A stretch of DNA of 64,000 bases from NCBI RefSeq assembly GCF_002014855.1, contig NZ_MUYV01000006.1:62001-126000 (forward strand), given 5' to 3'. Shown here piece by piece: positions 28,704-41,042 of this stretch; the first letter of the stretch is position 1; each line of letters begins with the position of its first letter. This DNA comes from Moraxella porci DSM 25326 (GTDB taxonomy: Bacteria > Pseudomonadota > Gammaproteobacteria > Pseudomonadales > Moraxellaceae). The position numbers were made by a program, and so were the translations under genes. Below the pieces are notes generated by a model. The model saw nothing but the letters and a program-made list of their open reading frames with translations. It made no database searches and was not told the DNA's origin.

Positions 28704-29493
28704 GATGGAATTTTTTGAGGATAAAGGTGCCAAAAAATCCGATCGAGAGCATCAGCACGATGGCAAGACCTGTTTGGATATCCAGCCACACGCTGCCCCA
28801 GATGCCAACAGTGACGGCGACTTGAGCGAACAGCATTGCCATCAGCACCATGGCTTTTGGGGAGGTGGCGAATAATCGCGCGATCAATGCAGGTAAAATC
28901 AACAGGCCGCTGATCAACAGACTGCCGACCGCCTGTAGCGCAACCGCACAAAAGCCGGCCAAAAGGCCCATAAAAAACACATGCTGCTGTAGAGGATTGA
29001 TGCCTTGGATTTGGGCAAGCGCCTCAGAGGTGGCAAGCTTAACTTGAGCTTGCCAGATGCTGGCCAATATGATCAGACCAACAAAAATCATCACCGCCAA
29101 TCTTGGCAAATCTGCCCAATCAATGTCAAGAAGACTACCAAACAAAAAGCCCAAAACATTGGCCTGTTGCTGCGTCAGCTGCGTGAGTGTCAATAGACCT
29201 AGGCATAACAAGGTCGATGCCAGCACCGCCAAGATGGCGTCATTGGGCAAGCGTTTGTCTTTTAATATTGTCAATGCGATGATCACCAAAATACTGATGA
29301 TGCCGATGCCAAGGTCTGTCGGCAGCTGTAGCCAAACAGCCAACGCCACGCCCAACAATGCGCCATGCGCCAAGGTATCGGAAAAAAACGCCATGCGCCG
29401 CCACAGTACCAAACAGCCCAAAGGCGCTGATAATAAAGCGATGAGTGATCCTGCAATCCAAGCAGGGGCGATGATGGGCAGCCATTGATTCAT
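28696..29493 (-). CDS. znuB: zinc ABC transporter, permease subunit
   Basis: Inner-membrane permease of the high-affinity zinc importer. The 265 residues hold about seven to eight hydrophobic helices, with ABC-3 family stretches SAPLGCLVLWRRMAFFSDTLAHGALLG and LLISGLLILPALIARL. The ATPase gene ends 9 bp upstream. The permease is predicted to work with znuC next door and the binding protein znuA across the divergent region. Confidence 0.93.
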   Translation of the reverse strand: MNQWLPIIAPAWIAGSLIALLSAPLGCLVLWRRMAFFSDTLAHGALLGVALAVWLQLPTDLGIGIISILVIIALTILKDKRLPNDAILAVLASTLLCLGLLTLTQLTQQQANVLGFLFGSLLDIDWADLPRLAVMIFVGLIILASIWQAQVKLATSEALAQIQGINPLQQHVFFMGLLAGFCAVALQAVGSLLISGLLILPALIARLFATSPKAMVLMAMLFAQVAVTVGIWGSVWLDIQTGLAIVLMLSIGFFGTFILKKFHHD

Positions 29494-29502
29494 GTGTGAT
29501 AC

Positions 29503-30264
29503 TTATAAGCGGTGACTGTGATCGGGATGATCGTGGTCAAGATGATGTTCACAGTGGGTGTGTTGATGGATATATGGAGCTTGATAGCCGAATAACTGAA
29601 CAAACTCAGGCGTAACAGCCACTTGGCTTGGCACGCCTTGGCAGCAGATATGCTTATTTAGGCAAATGACGCGGCGAGAGCCTTTCATTACCCAGTGCAG
29701 ATCATGCGAAACAACGAGCATTGCACAGCGCAGAAAATCAGGCAGCGTATCCAAAAATTGATACAGCCAGCTTTCGCTTTCAGGATCTAGCCCTTGCATC
29801 GGCTCATCTAAGATCAACAGCTTAGGGCGATCAAGCAGGGCGCGAGCCAGCAGTACGCGCTGAGTTTCGCCACCAGACAGATGTTTTAGCTGCTTATTTA
29901 ACAAGGGCGCGATCGACAGCTGGGTAAACAGATGATCTTTTTGCTCGGCAGTGAGTTTCTTGGGATTGGCTTGCTTAAGCAAATCCATCACACGAAGCGG
30001 CAAAATCGCAGGCACATCAAAACGCTGCGGCACATAACTGATGTCGCGCGTGTTTTTGGTGATGCTGCCACTGCTGGGTTTGAGCAGTCCTAAGATCAGC
30101 TTTACCAAGGTGGATTTGCCAGCACCATTTGGGCCGATTAGACTGATCATCTCATCGGCGTGAATGGTCATACTGACGCGGCTCACCAGATCTCCATCAC
30201 TGACGCGATAGCTGACTTGATTGAGATCTAAAATGATGGCTTGATCACTGAGTGTTGCAGTCAC
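29503..30264 (-). CDS. znuC: zinc ABC transporter, ATP-binding subunit
   Basis: ATPase of the zinc importer. Walker A GPNGAGKSTLVKLI, signature LSGGETQRVLLARALL and Walker B LLILDEPMQGLDPES are intact. The C-terminal ~20 residues are histidine-rich, as often in zinc-transport ATPases. The start is a GTG at 30264 that lies inside the end of zur (20-bp overlap), which implies translational coupling. Confidence 0.94.
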   Translation of the reverse strand: MTATLSDQAIILDLNQVSYRVSDGDLVSRVSMTIHADEMISLIGPNGAGKSTLVKLILGLLKPSSGSITKNTRDISYVPQRFDVPAILPLRVMDLLKQANPKKLTAEQKDHLFTQLSIAPLLNKQLKHLSGGETQRVLLARALLDRPKLLILDEPMQGLDPESESWLYQFLDTLPDFLRCAMLVVSHDLHWVMKGSRRVICLNKHICCQGVPSQVAVTPEFVQLFGYQAPYIHQHTHCEHHLDHDHPDHSHRL

Positions 30265-30775
30265 GGCAGATGCCTTTTAATTCGATGACGCTTCTCTCGA
30301 CGGTGAATTTGGCATCATTAGCGGCAAAATTCATGATCTCATCGACAGGTATGTTGCTGCACTCTTCGACTTTTTCACATTTTTGACAAATTAAAAATGC
30401 CGCTGCGTGCGCCGCTCTGGGATGGCAGCAGGGTACATAGGCGTTCATGGACGACAGCTGATGAATCAAGCCTTCGCTCAATAAAAACTCCAGTGATCGA
30501 TACACCGTCGGCGGTGCGATGTTGGTGCGCTTATCAGAGCCATCCATCTGGCGACTGGCTTGTAAGGCGCTGATCAGATCATAAGCACCCATAGGCTTGG
30601 CAGCAGACAAAATCAGCGAATAGACTTCTTCGCGCAGCGGCGTAAATCGCGCACCGCGTGCCAGACAGTGCGCTTTGGCATCGGCCAGACGCTGCTCGAC
30701 ATTGCCGTGTGCATGATGCACATTATGGTGGTGACAATCTGAATGATGACAGTCCGAGGTGTTACTTCTGTGCAT
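30245..30775 (-). CDS. zur: Fur-family zinc uptake regulator
   Basis: Zinc-sensing repressor, 176 residues. After a histidine-rich N-terminal extension (residues 6-22) comes the winged-helix part with GARFTPLREEVYSLIL and IAPPTVYRSLEFLLSEG. The dimerisation domain carries the structural zinc cysteines in CQKCEKVEEC and CRDC near the end. Position in front of znuCB and opposite znuA makes Zur far more likely than Fur. The ATG at 30775 is preceded by AAGAAG; the open frame runs to a TTG at 30820, which I rejected. Confidence 0.92.
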   Translation of the reverse strand: MHRSNTSDCHHSDCHHHNVHHAHGNVEQRLADAKAHCLARGARFTPLREEVYSLILSAAKPMGAYDLISALQASRQMDGSDKRTNIAPPTVYRSLEFLLSEGLIHQLSSMNAYVPCCHPRAAHAAAFLICQKCEKVEECSNIPVDEIMNFAANDAKFTVERSVIELKGICRDCNTQ

Positions 30776-30924
30776 AAATTTCTTCTTAAAACAAGGATGG
30801 CTTTGGGGATTGCCCACCAAAACGCATCACCAAATAACGCCAATCGGTACAATGAGAATCACCGCCGTCTGCCAGTGCTCATTGCAATGGATCTTGTCGT
30901 TATGTTATAGCTCATAAACCTGCT

Positions 30925-30953
30925 ATTATACCCATATTTTTGAAAGATGACCA
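30925..30953 (-). promoter_or_regulatory. candidate promoter for zur-znuC-znuB
   Basis: Minus strand: TGGTCA (30948-30953), 17-bp spacer, perfect TATAAT (30925-30930). The leader would be about 140 nt. I found no close Zur-box match directly on it. Confidence 0.5.
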
Positions 30954-31124
30954 CATTAAGTCAGCCAAAACACAGCAGCATTGTGTGTAAATATTGTAAG
31001 CATAAGATGCTGAGCCAAAGCACTCAATCCTTTGTAGTGCATCGCATGCGCCCTTGAGCGTGTACAGATATGATTCTTTAGTGTTTAGACAGTCAAAATA
31101 AAGCGCTGGTGCTTTTGGTTATGG

Positions 31125-31139
31125 TGTTATATAATAACA
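31125..31139. promoter_or_regulatory. candidate Zur operator in the znu divergent region
   Basis: TGTTATATAATAACA matches the gammaproteobacterial Zur core TGTTATANTATAACA at all but one defined position. It overlaps a TATAAT hexamer at 31130-31135, so binding could block a promoter toward znuA. It lies 220 bp before the znuA ATG and 350 bp from zur. The surrounding 30776-31358 region (583 bp) shows no ORF with a ribosome binding site. Confidence 0.6.
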
Positions 31140-31200
31140 AATGCTCCACAGGTGCTGCTTATCCGTGTATCATCGAAGTGATATGAGTGCGCTGGATCTG

Positions 31201-31209
31201 TGCTATAAT
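31201..31209 (+). promoter_or_regulatory. extended -10 promoter candidate for znuA
   Basis: TGCTATAAT is a perfect extended -10 element. A start near 31216 would give a leader of about 143 nt. No clear -35 is needed for extended -10 promoters and none is obvious. Confidence 0.5.
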
Positions 31210-31358
31210 GGCTCTTTGCGCAGATGATGCTTTGCCAAATGTGCTGTTATTTTATAAATTTAATAAAATATGATACAAGCTTGACTGCTTGGATGGCATG
31301 ATTGATGCAATGCTGTTAATCGATTAAGTTAAGCTTTTGACCTTTTTTTAATGATGAT

Positions 31359-32285
31359 ATGAATAAATTATCCAACACCCAAAAATCTCACACCGCCTTG
31401 GCCATCACTCAACGCTTGCGTGCTTTATCTAAAAAAACCCTGCTAAAAAGCGCCTTGGCAGTGGGCGGCCTGCTGTGTTATGCTGCCCAAGCTGGCGTGG
31501 TCAGTGTCAGTAATTATCCACTTGCGCTGCTAAGCCATGAGGTGACTCAAGGCCAGCACGATGCACAGGTGCTACTGGATGCAGGCGATGTCGGTCATCA
31601 TGGTTCATTATCGCCAAGTAAGGTTAAGCTCATTGAGGACAGTGACTATGTGGTGTGGTTTGGGGAATCCTTAGAGCAAAATTTGGTCAAATCCTTGGCG
31701 GATGCGCCCAATGCCATCTCATTATTAAAATTCAATGCCTTTGAGCGCTTACCATTGCGCCAGATTGATGGCACGGCGCGCTCGCAGAGTGAAGATGCGC
31801 ATATTTGGTTAAACCCTGAAAATGCAAAAGCCATCGTGCGTGCTTTGGCGGTGGTGCATGGCCATGCCAATCCCCAGTTCAAAGCCTATTATGCCAAAAA
31901 TGCAGCCGATTTTCAGGCGCGCATGGATGCAGCTGTGCTCAGCATTCAAGTACCAAGCAGCAAGCCGTATTGGGCGTATCATGATGCTTTTCAGTATCTT
32001 GAGTCTGCGGCAGGACTGCGCTTTGCTGGCGCATTGACCCCTGATCATCACCTAAATCCCAAAGCCTCACAGTTTAAATGGCTCAATGACACGCGACCAC
32101 AAGCACAGATGTGCTTGGCAGCCCAAAGCAGCGTCTCTGATGGCATAAAAAATAAACTGGGCAATGTCACTGTCACCATACTCCAAGAAGACTTAAGTGG
32201 CTTAGGCGAGGATTTTATCAGCGCTTGGCTGATGCAGGCGCGTGCATTGCAGGCGTGCGTCGGGCATACAGTGAACAAGGCATAA
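31359..32285 (+). CDS. znuA: zinc ABC transporter, periplasmic substrate-binding protein
   Basis: Periplasmic zinc-binding protein for ZnuBC, 308 residues. An unusually long N-region of ~30 polar and basic residues precedes the hydrophobic signal core ALAVGGLLCYAAQA. Three expected zinc histidines are visible: VGHHGSLSPSKV, EDAHIWLNPENA and YHDAFQYLE. The long His/Asp-rich loop of E. coli ZnuA is absent. The unusual N-terminus may mean a later in-frame start. Control by Zur is likely from the operator candidate upstream. Confidence 0.92.
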   Translation: MNKLSNTQKSHTALAITQRLRALSKKTLLKSALAVGGLLCYAAQAGVVSVSNYPLALLSHEVTQGQHDAQVLLDAGDVGHHGSLSPSKVKLIEDSDYVVWFGESLEQNLVKSLADAPNAISLLKFNAFERLPLRQIDGTARSQSEDAHIWLNPENAKAIVRALAVVHGHANPQFKAYYAKNAADFQARMDAAVLSIQVPSSKPYWAYHDAFQYLESAAGLRFAGALTPDHHLNPKASQFKWLNDTRPQAQMCLAAQSSVSDGIKNKLGNVTVTILQEDLSGLGEDFISAWLMQARALQACVGHTVNKA

Positions 32286-32411
32286 TTCAGCAGTTGTATG
32301 AGCTTAATGGCACTTGCCTGTCATGAGCATCGGGCTTATAATGACCCAAATGTGCCACTTATCATTGGTGCATCATCCATCTATTTACAGTTCATAGGCT
32401 TGGCACGACAC

Positions 32412-32810
32412 ATGACTATCCCAGCTCATCGATCAAAAAAAGCGGCCGCCATCAGTACCCAATACCGCCAACTGTGGTCGCTCATCGCGCTTGTGGCGCT
32501 TGCTGTGATCATCAGTCTGATCACAGCAGATGGCCAGTGGCTGATCGCCAAAGGCGCGGCGGCAGGTGCAATGCTATCATTTGTCGCACAAAGTGCATTT
32601 ACAGTGGTGGCTTATCACACGGTGGGCGCTCGATATGCCAAGCAGATCATGCTAAATACCTATCTTGGCATGGTCATCAAATGGCTGATCAGCATCGCAG
32701 GTTTTGCGTTGATTTTTTTGGTTTTGACGCCGATTCATGCGCCTTCGGTGATCGCGGGCTTTATCCTTATGCAGATCAGTCAGGCGATCGGGCTTATGCA
32801 CCTTAAGTGA
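32412..32810 (+). CDS. atpI: ATP synthase subunit I (AtpI)
   Basis: Small membrane protein of about 132 residues with four hydrophobic helices, thought to help assemble the c-ring. The pattern QLWSLIALVALAVIISLI, KGAAAGAMLSFVAQSAFTV and MLNTYLGMVIKWLI fits AtpI. I placed the start at the ATG at 32412, since the open frame upstream to 32298 adds an atypical polar extension. Its place before atpB is canonical, but a gap of 585 bp separates them. Confidence 0.8.
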   Translation: MTIPAHRSKKAAAISTQYRQLWSLIALVALAVIISLITADGQWLIAKGAAAGAMLSFVAQSAFTVVAYHTVGARYAKQIMLNTYLGMVIKWLISIAGFALIFLVLTPIHAPSVIAGFILMQISQAIGLMHLK

Positions 32811-34265
<1,455 letters not shown>

Positions 34266-34303
34266 TTTGAAACTTTTTTATAACCCTTAATTTTAGGTCA
34301 TAA

Positions 34304-34558
<255 letters not shown>

Positions 34559-34580
34559 GCTGAAACCGTCAGTTTAACGA

Positions 34581-34613
34581 CCACCTTTGTTTTGATGAGT
34601 CAAGCAAAGGTGG
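34581..34613 (+). other. intercistronic hairpin between atpE and atpF
   Basis: Perfect 9-bp stem CCACCTTTG / CAAAGGTGG with a 15-nt loop, not followed by a T-run. It may protect the atpE part of the message from 3' decay rather than end transcription. Confidence 0.55.
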
Positions 34614-34649
34614 GCATCACCTGACTTTCACTAACCACGAGGTGATTGG

Positions 34650-35117
34650 ATGATCAATTTAACCATTTTCGGTCAGTTGATTGCTTTTGCGATTTTCGTG
34701 CTGTTTTGTATGAAATTCGTATGGCCACCACTGATCGGCGCGATTAATGAGCGTCAAAGAAAAATCGAAGACGGCTTAAATGCCGCAGAAAAAGCAAAAG
34801 CAGATTTGGCTTCAGCTGATAAGCAAATCGAAGCAGAATTTGCAGCTGCAAAAACTGAAGCTGCTTCTATCATCGAGCGCGCGAATAAAACTGCCAATCA
34901 GATGATTGAAGATGCCAAAGAACAAGCTCGTCTAGAAGGCGAACGCATCATTGCTGCAGCACATGCTGCTGTTGAGCAAGAAGCTGCACAGACTCGTGAA
35001 CAACTGCGTTCTCAAGTTGCCAGCCTTGCAGTGCTTGGTGCTGAAAAGATTTTGCAAGACAAAGTCAATGAACAAGAACACGCCAGCATGCTTGAACAGT
35101 TGGCGGCTAAGCTGTAA
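34650..35117 (+). CDS. atpF: F1Fo ATP synthase subunit b
   Basis: Peripheral stalk subunit, 155 residues. One N-terminal membrane helix ([27 protein letters not shown], residues 6-28) is followed by a long charged coiled-coil rich in Ala, Glu, Lys and Gln. It dimerises and ties subunit a to F1 through delta. The gap of 12 bp to atpH is typical of a coupled pair. Confidence 0.95.
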   Translation: MINLTIFGQLIAFAIFVLFCMKFVWPPLIGAINERQRKIEDGLNAAEKAKADLASADKQIEAEFAAAKTEAASIIERANKTANQMIEDAKEQARLEGERIIAAAHAAVEQEAAQTREQLRSQVASLAVLGAEKILQDKVNEQEHASMLEQLAAKL

Positions 35118-35129
35118 TTAGAGGATATC

Positions 35130-35678
35130 ATGGCTGAACTATCTACCTTAGCAAGACCATATGCCAAAGCAGCATTTGATTACGCTAAAGAGCAAAATGC
35201 AATCAACAACTGGGAAGCCTTTTTGTCGGTTGCAAGCGATGTTGTACGCAATGAAGATTATGCTTCACTGCTGAACAATCCAGCCATTTCTGCTGCACAA
35301 AAAGCAGATATTTTGATTGACACCTATGGCAAATTAACAGCAGAGCAAGCATCTCAAGCGTTGGCTAACTTCACAAAACAGTTGGCTGAGCACGATCGTT
35401 TGGCATTATTGCCAGAAATTCATGCTCACTACAGTAAGCTAAAATCACAAGAGCTTAAACAGGTTGATGCCTATGTCACTTCAGCCTATCCCCTAACTGA
35501 GGCTCAAAGCAAACAATTGCAAGAGCGTTTGGCAATCTCAACAGGTTCGATCGTTATTTTGCATGAATCTGTAGATCCTAGCCTGATTGGTGGAGCGACC
35601 ATCAAAGTGGGTGACAAGTTTACTGATGGCTCAGTGCGTGGCAAGTTAAAACAATTAAAGACTCAGCTTACTGCGTAA
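35130..35678 (+). CDS. atpH: F1Fo ATP synthase subunit delta
   Basis: Links the b dimer to the top of F1. The 182-residue protein starts with the family-typical LARPYAKAAFDYA and ends with SLIGGATIKVGDKFTDGSVRGKLKQL. Soluble, no membrane segment. It sits between atpF and atpA as in most proteobacteria. Confidence 0.95.
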   Translation: MAELSTLARPYAKAAFDYAKEQNAINNWEAFLSVASDVVRNEDYASLLNNPAISAAQKADILIDTYGKLTAEQASQALANFTKQLAEHDRLALLPEIHAHYSKLKSQELKQVDAYVTSAYPLTEAQSKQLQERLAISTGSIVILHESVDPSLIGGATIKVGDKFTDGSVRGKLKQLKTQLTA

Positions 35679-35712
35679 GTAGCGAGCTGTCTAAATCAAA
35701 GGAAACAAGGCA

Positions 35713-37257
35713 ATGCAACAATTGAATCCAGCCGAAATCAGCAATCTGATTAAGCAGCGTATTCAAGACCTTGACGTAAGCGCAACTGCAAAAACCGAAG
35801 GCGTGATCGTCAGTGTCTCTGATGGTATTGTGCAAATCCATGGCCTAGAAGAAGCTATGTATGGCGAGATGATCGAGTTTGAAGGTGGCGTCTATGGTAT
35901 GGCGCTAAACCTTGAGCAAGATTCAGTCGGTGCGGTAGTACTGGGTGAGTATCTTAGCCTACAAGAAGGCCAAAAAGCATACTGCACAGGTCGTATCTTG
36001 GAAGTTCCAGTGGGCCCTGAGCTACTGGGTCGTGTTGTCGATGCATTGGGTAACCCAATCGACGGCAAAGGTCCGATCAATGCAAAACTGACTGACAAAG
36101 TTGAAAAAATCGCTCCAGGCGTTATCGCGCGTCAATCAGTCGATGAACCTGTGATGACAGGTTATAAAGCTGTTGATACCATGATTCCAATCGGTCGTGG
36201 CCAACGCGAGCTGATTATCGGTGACCGCCAAACTGGTAAAACCGCACTAGCAATCGATGCCATCATCGCTCAAAAAGATTCTGGCATCAAATGTGTGTAT
36301 GTTGCTGTAGGCCAAAAACGCTCTACCATCGCCAATGTGGTGCGTAAGCTTGAAGAAACCGGTGCTTTGGCATATACCACAGTTGTTGTTGCATCAGCTT
36401 CTGAACCAGCAGCACTACAATATATCGCACCATATTCTGGCTGTACGATGGGCGAATACTTCCGCGATCGCGGTGAAGATGCACTGATTGTTTATGATGA
36501 TCTATCAAAACAAGCGGTAGCATATCGCCAAATCTCATTGCTACTACGCCGTCCACCAGGTCGTGAAGCATATCCAGGCGATGTATTCTATCTACACTCA
36601 CGTCTACTAGAGCGCGCATCACGCGTCAATGCTGACTATGTAGAAGCATTCACCAATGGCGAAGTCAAAGGCAAAACTGGTTCATTAACCGCATTGCCGA
36701 TCATTGAGACACAAGCAGGTGACGTATCGGCATTCGTACCTACCAACGTAATTTCTATTACCGATGGTCAGATCTTCCTTGAGTCAAACCTATTTAACTC
36801 AGGTATCCGTCCTGCGGTCAACGCTGGCATCTCGGTATCGCGTGTTGGTGGTGCTGCACAAACTAAGATCATCAAAAAGCTATCAGGTGGTATCCGTACC
36901 GCGCTAGCTCAGTATCGCGAATTGGCAGCATTTGCGCAGTTTGCATCAGACCTTGATGATGCAACCAAGCAACAGCTGGAGCATGGTGTACGCGTAACTG
37001 AGCTTATGAAGCAAAAACAATACGCGCCTATGTCAATCGCTGATCAAGCGGCTGTCATCTATGCATCAAACGAAGGCTATTTGGCTGATGTGCCAGTTGA
37101 GAAAATCGGTGCGTTTGAAGAAGCATTCTTGCGTTATCTGCGCAGTGAGCATGCAGCATTGATGACTGAAATTGATGACACTGCAAACTATAATGACGAC
37201 ATCGAAGGTCGTCTAAAAGCTGCAGTAGAAAGCTTTAAGGCTTCATCAAGCTACTAA
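35713..37257 (+). CDS. atpA: F1Fo ATP synthase subunit alpha
   Basis: Regulatory nucleotide-binding subunit of the F1 hexamer, 514 residues. The P-loop [16 protein letters not shown] lies near residue 170 and the arginine finger is in the family stretch [15 protein letters not shown]. The N-terminal [15 protein letters not shown] segment and C-terminal helical domain are complete. AGGAAAC precedes the ATG. Confidence 0.97.
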   Translation: MQQLNPAEISNLIKQRIQDLDVSATAKTEGVIVSVSDGIVQIHGLEEAMYGEMIEFEGGVYGMALNLEQDSVGAVVLGEYLSLQEGQKAYCTGRILEVPVGPELLGRVVDALGNPIDGKGPINAKLTDKVEKIAPGVIARQSVDEPVMTGYKAVDTMIPIGRGQRELIIGDRQTGKTALAIDAIIAQKDSGIKCVYVAVGQKRSTIANVVRKLEETGALAYTTVVVASASEPAALQYIAPYSGCTMGEYFRDRGEDALIVYDDLSKQAVAYRQISLLLRRPPGREAYPGDVFYLHSRLLERASRVNADYVEAFTNGEVKGKTGSLTALPIIETQAGDVSAFVPTNVISITDGQIFLESNLFNSGIRPAVNAGISVSRVGGAAQTKIIKKLSGGIRTALAQYRELAAFAQFASDLDDATKQQLEHGVRVTELMKQKQYAPMSIADQAAVIYASNEGYLADVPVEKIGAFEEAFLRYLRSEHAALMTEIDDTANYNDDIEGRLKAAVESFKASSSY

Positions 37258-37340
37258 GCTAAAGATAAGCAATATGGTGTGTTAGGCGTTGTTTAACGCA
37301 CCATAAACCCTTTTATAATAAGTCCAGTATTGGAATAATT

Positions 37341-38213
37341 ATGGCAAGCTTAAAAGAAATTCGTGCTAAAGTAACCAGCATCAAAAGTACGCAAAAAATC
37401 ACGCGTGCTATGCAAATGGTAGCTGCCAGTAAAATGCGCCGAGCTCAAGAGCGAATGGAATCTGGTCGCCCTTATGCTGAAGGTATGCGCCGTGTCATTT
37501 CACACTTAGTGCAAGCACAGTCAGATTATAAACATCCTTACATGCAAAACCGTCCGGTGAATCGTGTGGGCTTTGTTGTCGTGACCTCTGATCGTGGTCT
37601 GGCAGGTGGTTTGAACATTAACTTATTCAAAAACTTGCTAAAATCAGTCAAGGGCTATCAAGAGCAATCAGTTGAGATTGAGTTTGCAGTCATTGGTGCT
37701 AAAGGTGTGGGCTTTTTTAAGAACTTCGGTGGCAAAGTTACCTCGGCAGTGACTGATTATGGTGATAACCCATCACTAGAACAAATCAATACCCCAGTTC
37801 AAGCGATGCTTGATGATTATGCTAATGGTAAATTGGACCGCATTTATTTGGTATATAACCAATTCATCAATGCGATGGCTCAAAAGCCAACAGTAGAACA
37901 AATCGTACCACTGGCAGAAGGTGAGTTTGAAGACGATGCGCTTCAATCACACAGCTGGGATTATATCTATGAGCCAGACACCAAAACCCTCATTGATAGC
38001 TTGCTTTTGCGCTATATCGAATCCGTGGTGTATCAGTCAGTGCGTGAAAATATCGCGTCAGAACAATCAGCTCGTATGGTAGCAATGAAAGCAGCAACAG
38101 ATAATGCTGGTAACTTAATTAAAGAACTACAGTTGGTTTATAACAAGCTGCGTCAAGCGGCGATTACCCGAGAGATCTCGGAAATCGTTGGCGGTGCTGC
38201 CGCTGTTTCTTAA
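37341..38213 (+). CDS. atpG: F1Fo ATP synthase subunit gamma
   Basis: Central rotor shaft of F1, 290 residues. The conserved N-terminus [33 protein letters not shown] and C-terminus [13 protein letters not shown] with [19 protein letters not shown] form the coiled-coil pair. The length is normal for proteobacteria. Confidence 0.97.
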   Translation: MASLKEIRAKVTSIKSTQKITRAMQMVAASKMRRAQERMESGRPYAEGMRRVISHLVQAQSDYKHPYMQNRPVNRVGFVVVTSDRGLAGGLNINLFKNLLKSVKGYQEQSVEIEFAVIGAKGVGFFKNFGGKVTSAVTDYGDNPSLEQINTPVQAMLDDYANGKLDRIYLVYNQFINAMAQKPTVEQIVPLAEGEFEDDALQSHSWDYIYEPDTKTLIDSLLLRYIESVVYQSVRENIASEQSARMVAMKAATDNAGNLIKELQLVYNKLRQAAITREISEIVGGAAAVS

Positions 38214-38234
38214 TTGACTAATATTAGATAATAG

Positions 38235-39665
<1,431 letters not shown>

Positions 39666-39746
39666 TCATCCATTCACAATCAGATAAGCCATCGCTTATT
39701 TGATTGTGAAAGTTTTCGATAATTGCTGGCTTATTAGGAGAATAAC

Positions 39747-40166
39747 ATGGCAACTTTTATGTGCCGAGTTGTGAGCGCACGAGAAGAGCTGTATGCTGGC
39801 GAAATCAGTATGCTGATCGCCAACGGCCATTCAGGTGAAATTGGTGTTTTGGCTGGACACACGCCTTTGATCACTTTACTAAAACCAGGTGCCATGCGCA
39901 TGAAATCAGCCGATGGCCTATCTGAAGAAGTGATTTATGTATCTGGTGGTGTGCTTGAAGTACAGCCAAATCTGGTGACAGTGTTGGCAGACGATGCAGA
40001 ACGCGCTCATGATTTGGATGAGGCCAAGATTGCTGAAGCTCGCCGAGCTGCTGAGCAGATGTTGGTAAACCAAACCGACACCCTTCAAACCAATGCTGCT
40101 TTGGCTGCACTGGCTGAATCTGTGGCACAGCTGCAAACGATTCAAAAATACAAAAATCGTGCTTAA
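39747..40166 (+). CDS. atpC: F1Fo ATP synthase subunit epsilon
   Basis: Small rotor subunit that inhibits ATP hydrolysis. The N-terminal beta-barrel part has GEIGVLAGHTPLITLLKPGAMR and VSGGVLEVQPNLVTVLADDAERA; the C-terminal helices (about 90-139) carry EARRAAEQML. A strong AGGAG site lies before the ATG. It closes the atp operon and is followed by a terminator-like hairpin. Confidence 0.96.
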   Translation: MATFMCRVVSAREELYAGEISMLIANGHSGEIGVLAGHTPLITLLKPGAMRMKSADGLSEEVIYVSGGVLEVQPNLVTVLADDAERAHDLDEAKIAEARRAAEQMLVNQTDTLQTNAALAALAESVAQLQTIQKYKNRA

Positions 40167-40210
40167 TTTGCTGTCAGCCATCTGCATGGCGAGCAAAGTT
40201 TGATTTTTTA
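40167..40210 (+). terminator. terminator-like hairpin after atpC
   Basis: Two-tier stem: TTTGCT / AGCAAA outside and GCCAT / ATGGC inside, followed after seven bases by a TTTTTT run. It lies directly after the atpC stop and 33 bp before bfmR, so it may be leaky or bfmR may have its own start site. Confidence 0.5.
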
Positions 40211-40242
40211 ATTGTGGTAATGTACATCACCGTAGGATGATT

Positions 40243-40962
40243 ATGACTGCTACCCCTGAAAAAGAAGACATGCCGCGAATCCTCATCGTTGAAGACGATG
40301 AGCGATTGGCGATGCTGACTCAAGATTATCTGCGTAAAAATGGGCTGGATGTGGCGATCGAAACTGATGGCACACGCGCCATCCGACGCATCATTGCTGA
40401 GCAGCCGGATTTGGTTGTTCTTGATGTCATGTTACCAGGTAGCGATGGCTTGACGGTATGTCGTGAAGTTCGTGCTCAATATCAACAGCCGATTCTGATG
40501 CTAACAGCCCGTACGGATGATATGGATCAGGTTTTGGGTCTTGAGATGGGTGCTGATGACTATGTCGCCAAACCTGCACAACCGCGAGTTCTATTGGCTC
40601 GTATTCGTGCTTTGTTGCGCCGTTCTGATACTGCGCCAGTCGAATCCTCGCCTCAGCGTTTGGAATTTGGCGATTTGGTGATCGATAATGGTGGTCGTTC
40701 GGTGACGCTGAATGATGAGCTTGTTGATTTTACCAGCGCCGAATATGATTTGTTGTGGCTGTTGGCATCAAATGCTGGTCGCATTTTGTCTCGTGAGGAT
40801 ATTTTTGAGCGACTACGCGGCATCGAATATGATGGCCAAGATCGTTCAATTGATGTGCGTATTTCTCGCATTCGTCCAAAAATTGGTGATGATCCAGAAA
40901 ATCCAAAACGCATCAAAACAGTCCGTTCTAAGGGCTATTTGTTCGTCAAAGAAGGTAATTAA
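40243..40962 (+). CDS. bfmR: BfmR-like OmpR-family response regulator
   Basis: Transcription factor of the envelope and biofilm two-component system. The receiver domain has the phospho-acceptor aspartate in VVLDVMLPGSDGLTVC and the conserved lysine in YVAKPAQPRVLL. The C-terminal winged helix contains FTSAEYDLLWLLASNAG and ERLRGIEYDGQDRSIDVRISR, which is very close to Acinetobacter BfmR as I recall it. I chose the ATG at 40243, with TAGGA 5 nt upstream; the ATG at 40237 overlaps that site. bfmS follows. Confidence 0.92.
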   Translation: MTATPEKEDMPRILIVEDDERLAMLTQDYLRKNGLDVAIETDGTRAIRRIIAEQPDLVVLDVMLPGSDGLTVCREVRAQYQQPILMLTARTDDMDQVLGLEMGADDYVAKPAQPRVLLARIRALLRRSDTAPVESSPQRLEFGDLVIDNGGRSVTLNDELVDFTSAEYDLLWLLASNAGRILSREDIFERLRGIEYDGQDRSIDVRISRIRPKIGDDPENPKRIKTVRSKGYLFVKEGN

Positions 40963-40987
40963 TTGCATGCAAGGTGTTTGCATGCAA
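40963..40987. repeat. twin palindrome TTGCATGCAA between bfmR and bfmS
   Basis: The 10-bp palindrome TTGCATGCAA occurs twice, at 40963-40972 and 40978-40987, with 5 bp between. The copies can pair with each other as a hairpin or each could bind a dimeric protein. Confidence 0.7.
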
Positions 40988-40997
40988 TGATTTGTGC

Positions 40998-41019
40998 AAA
41001 GCCAGCTCATGCTGGCTTT
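40998..41019 (+). terminator. attenuator-like hairpin between bfmR and bfmS
   Basis: Perfect 9-bp stem AAAGCCAGC / GCTGGCTTT with the loop TCAT, followed by CATTTTAT rather than a clean T-run. It could reduce expression of the kinase relative to its regulator. Confidence 0.55.
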
Positions 41020-41042
41020 CATTTTATCGGACGCTGTTTGCT

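Noticed and set aside
30901..30920. TATGTTATAGCTCATAAACC near the zur promoter as a second Zur box
   Set aside because: Only one arm fits the Zur consensus; the second arm has wrong spacing.
32298..32411. Upstream extension of atpI
   Set aside because: The added residues are polar and unlike AtpI; the ATG at 32412 gives the normal length.
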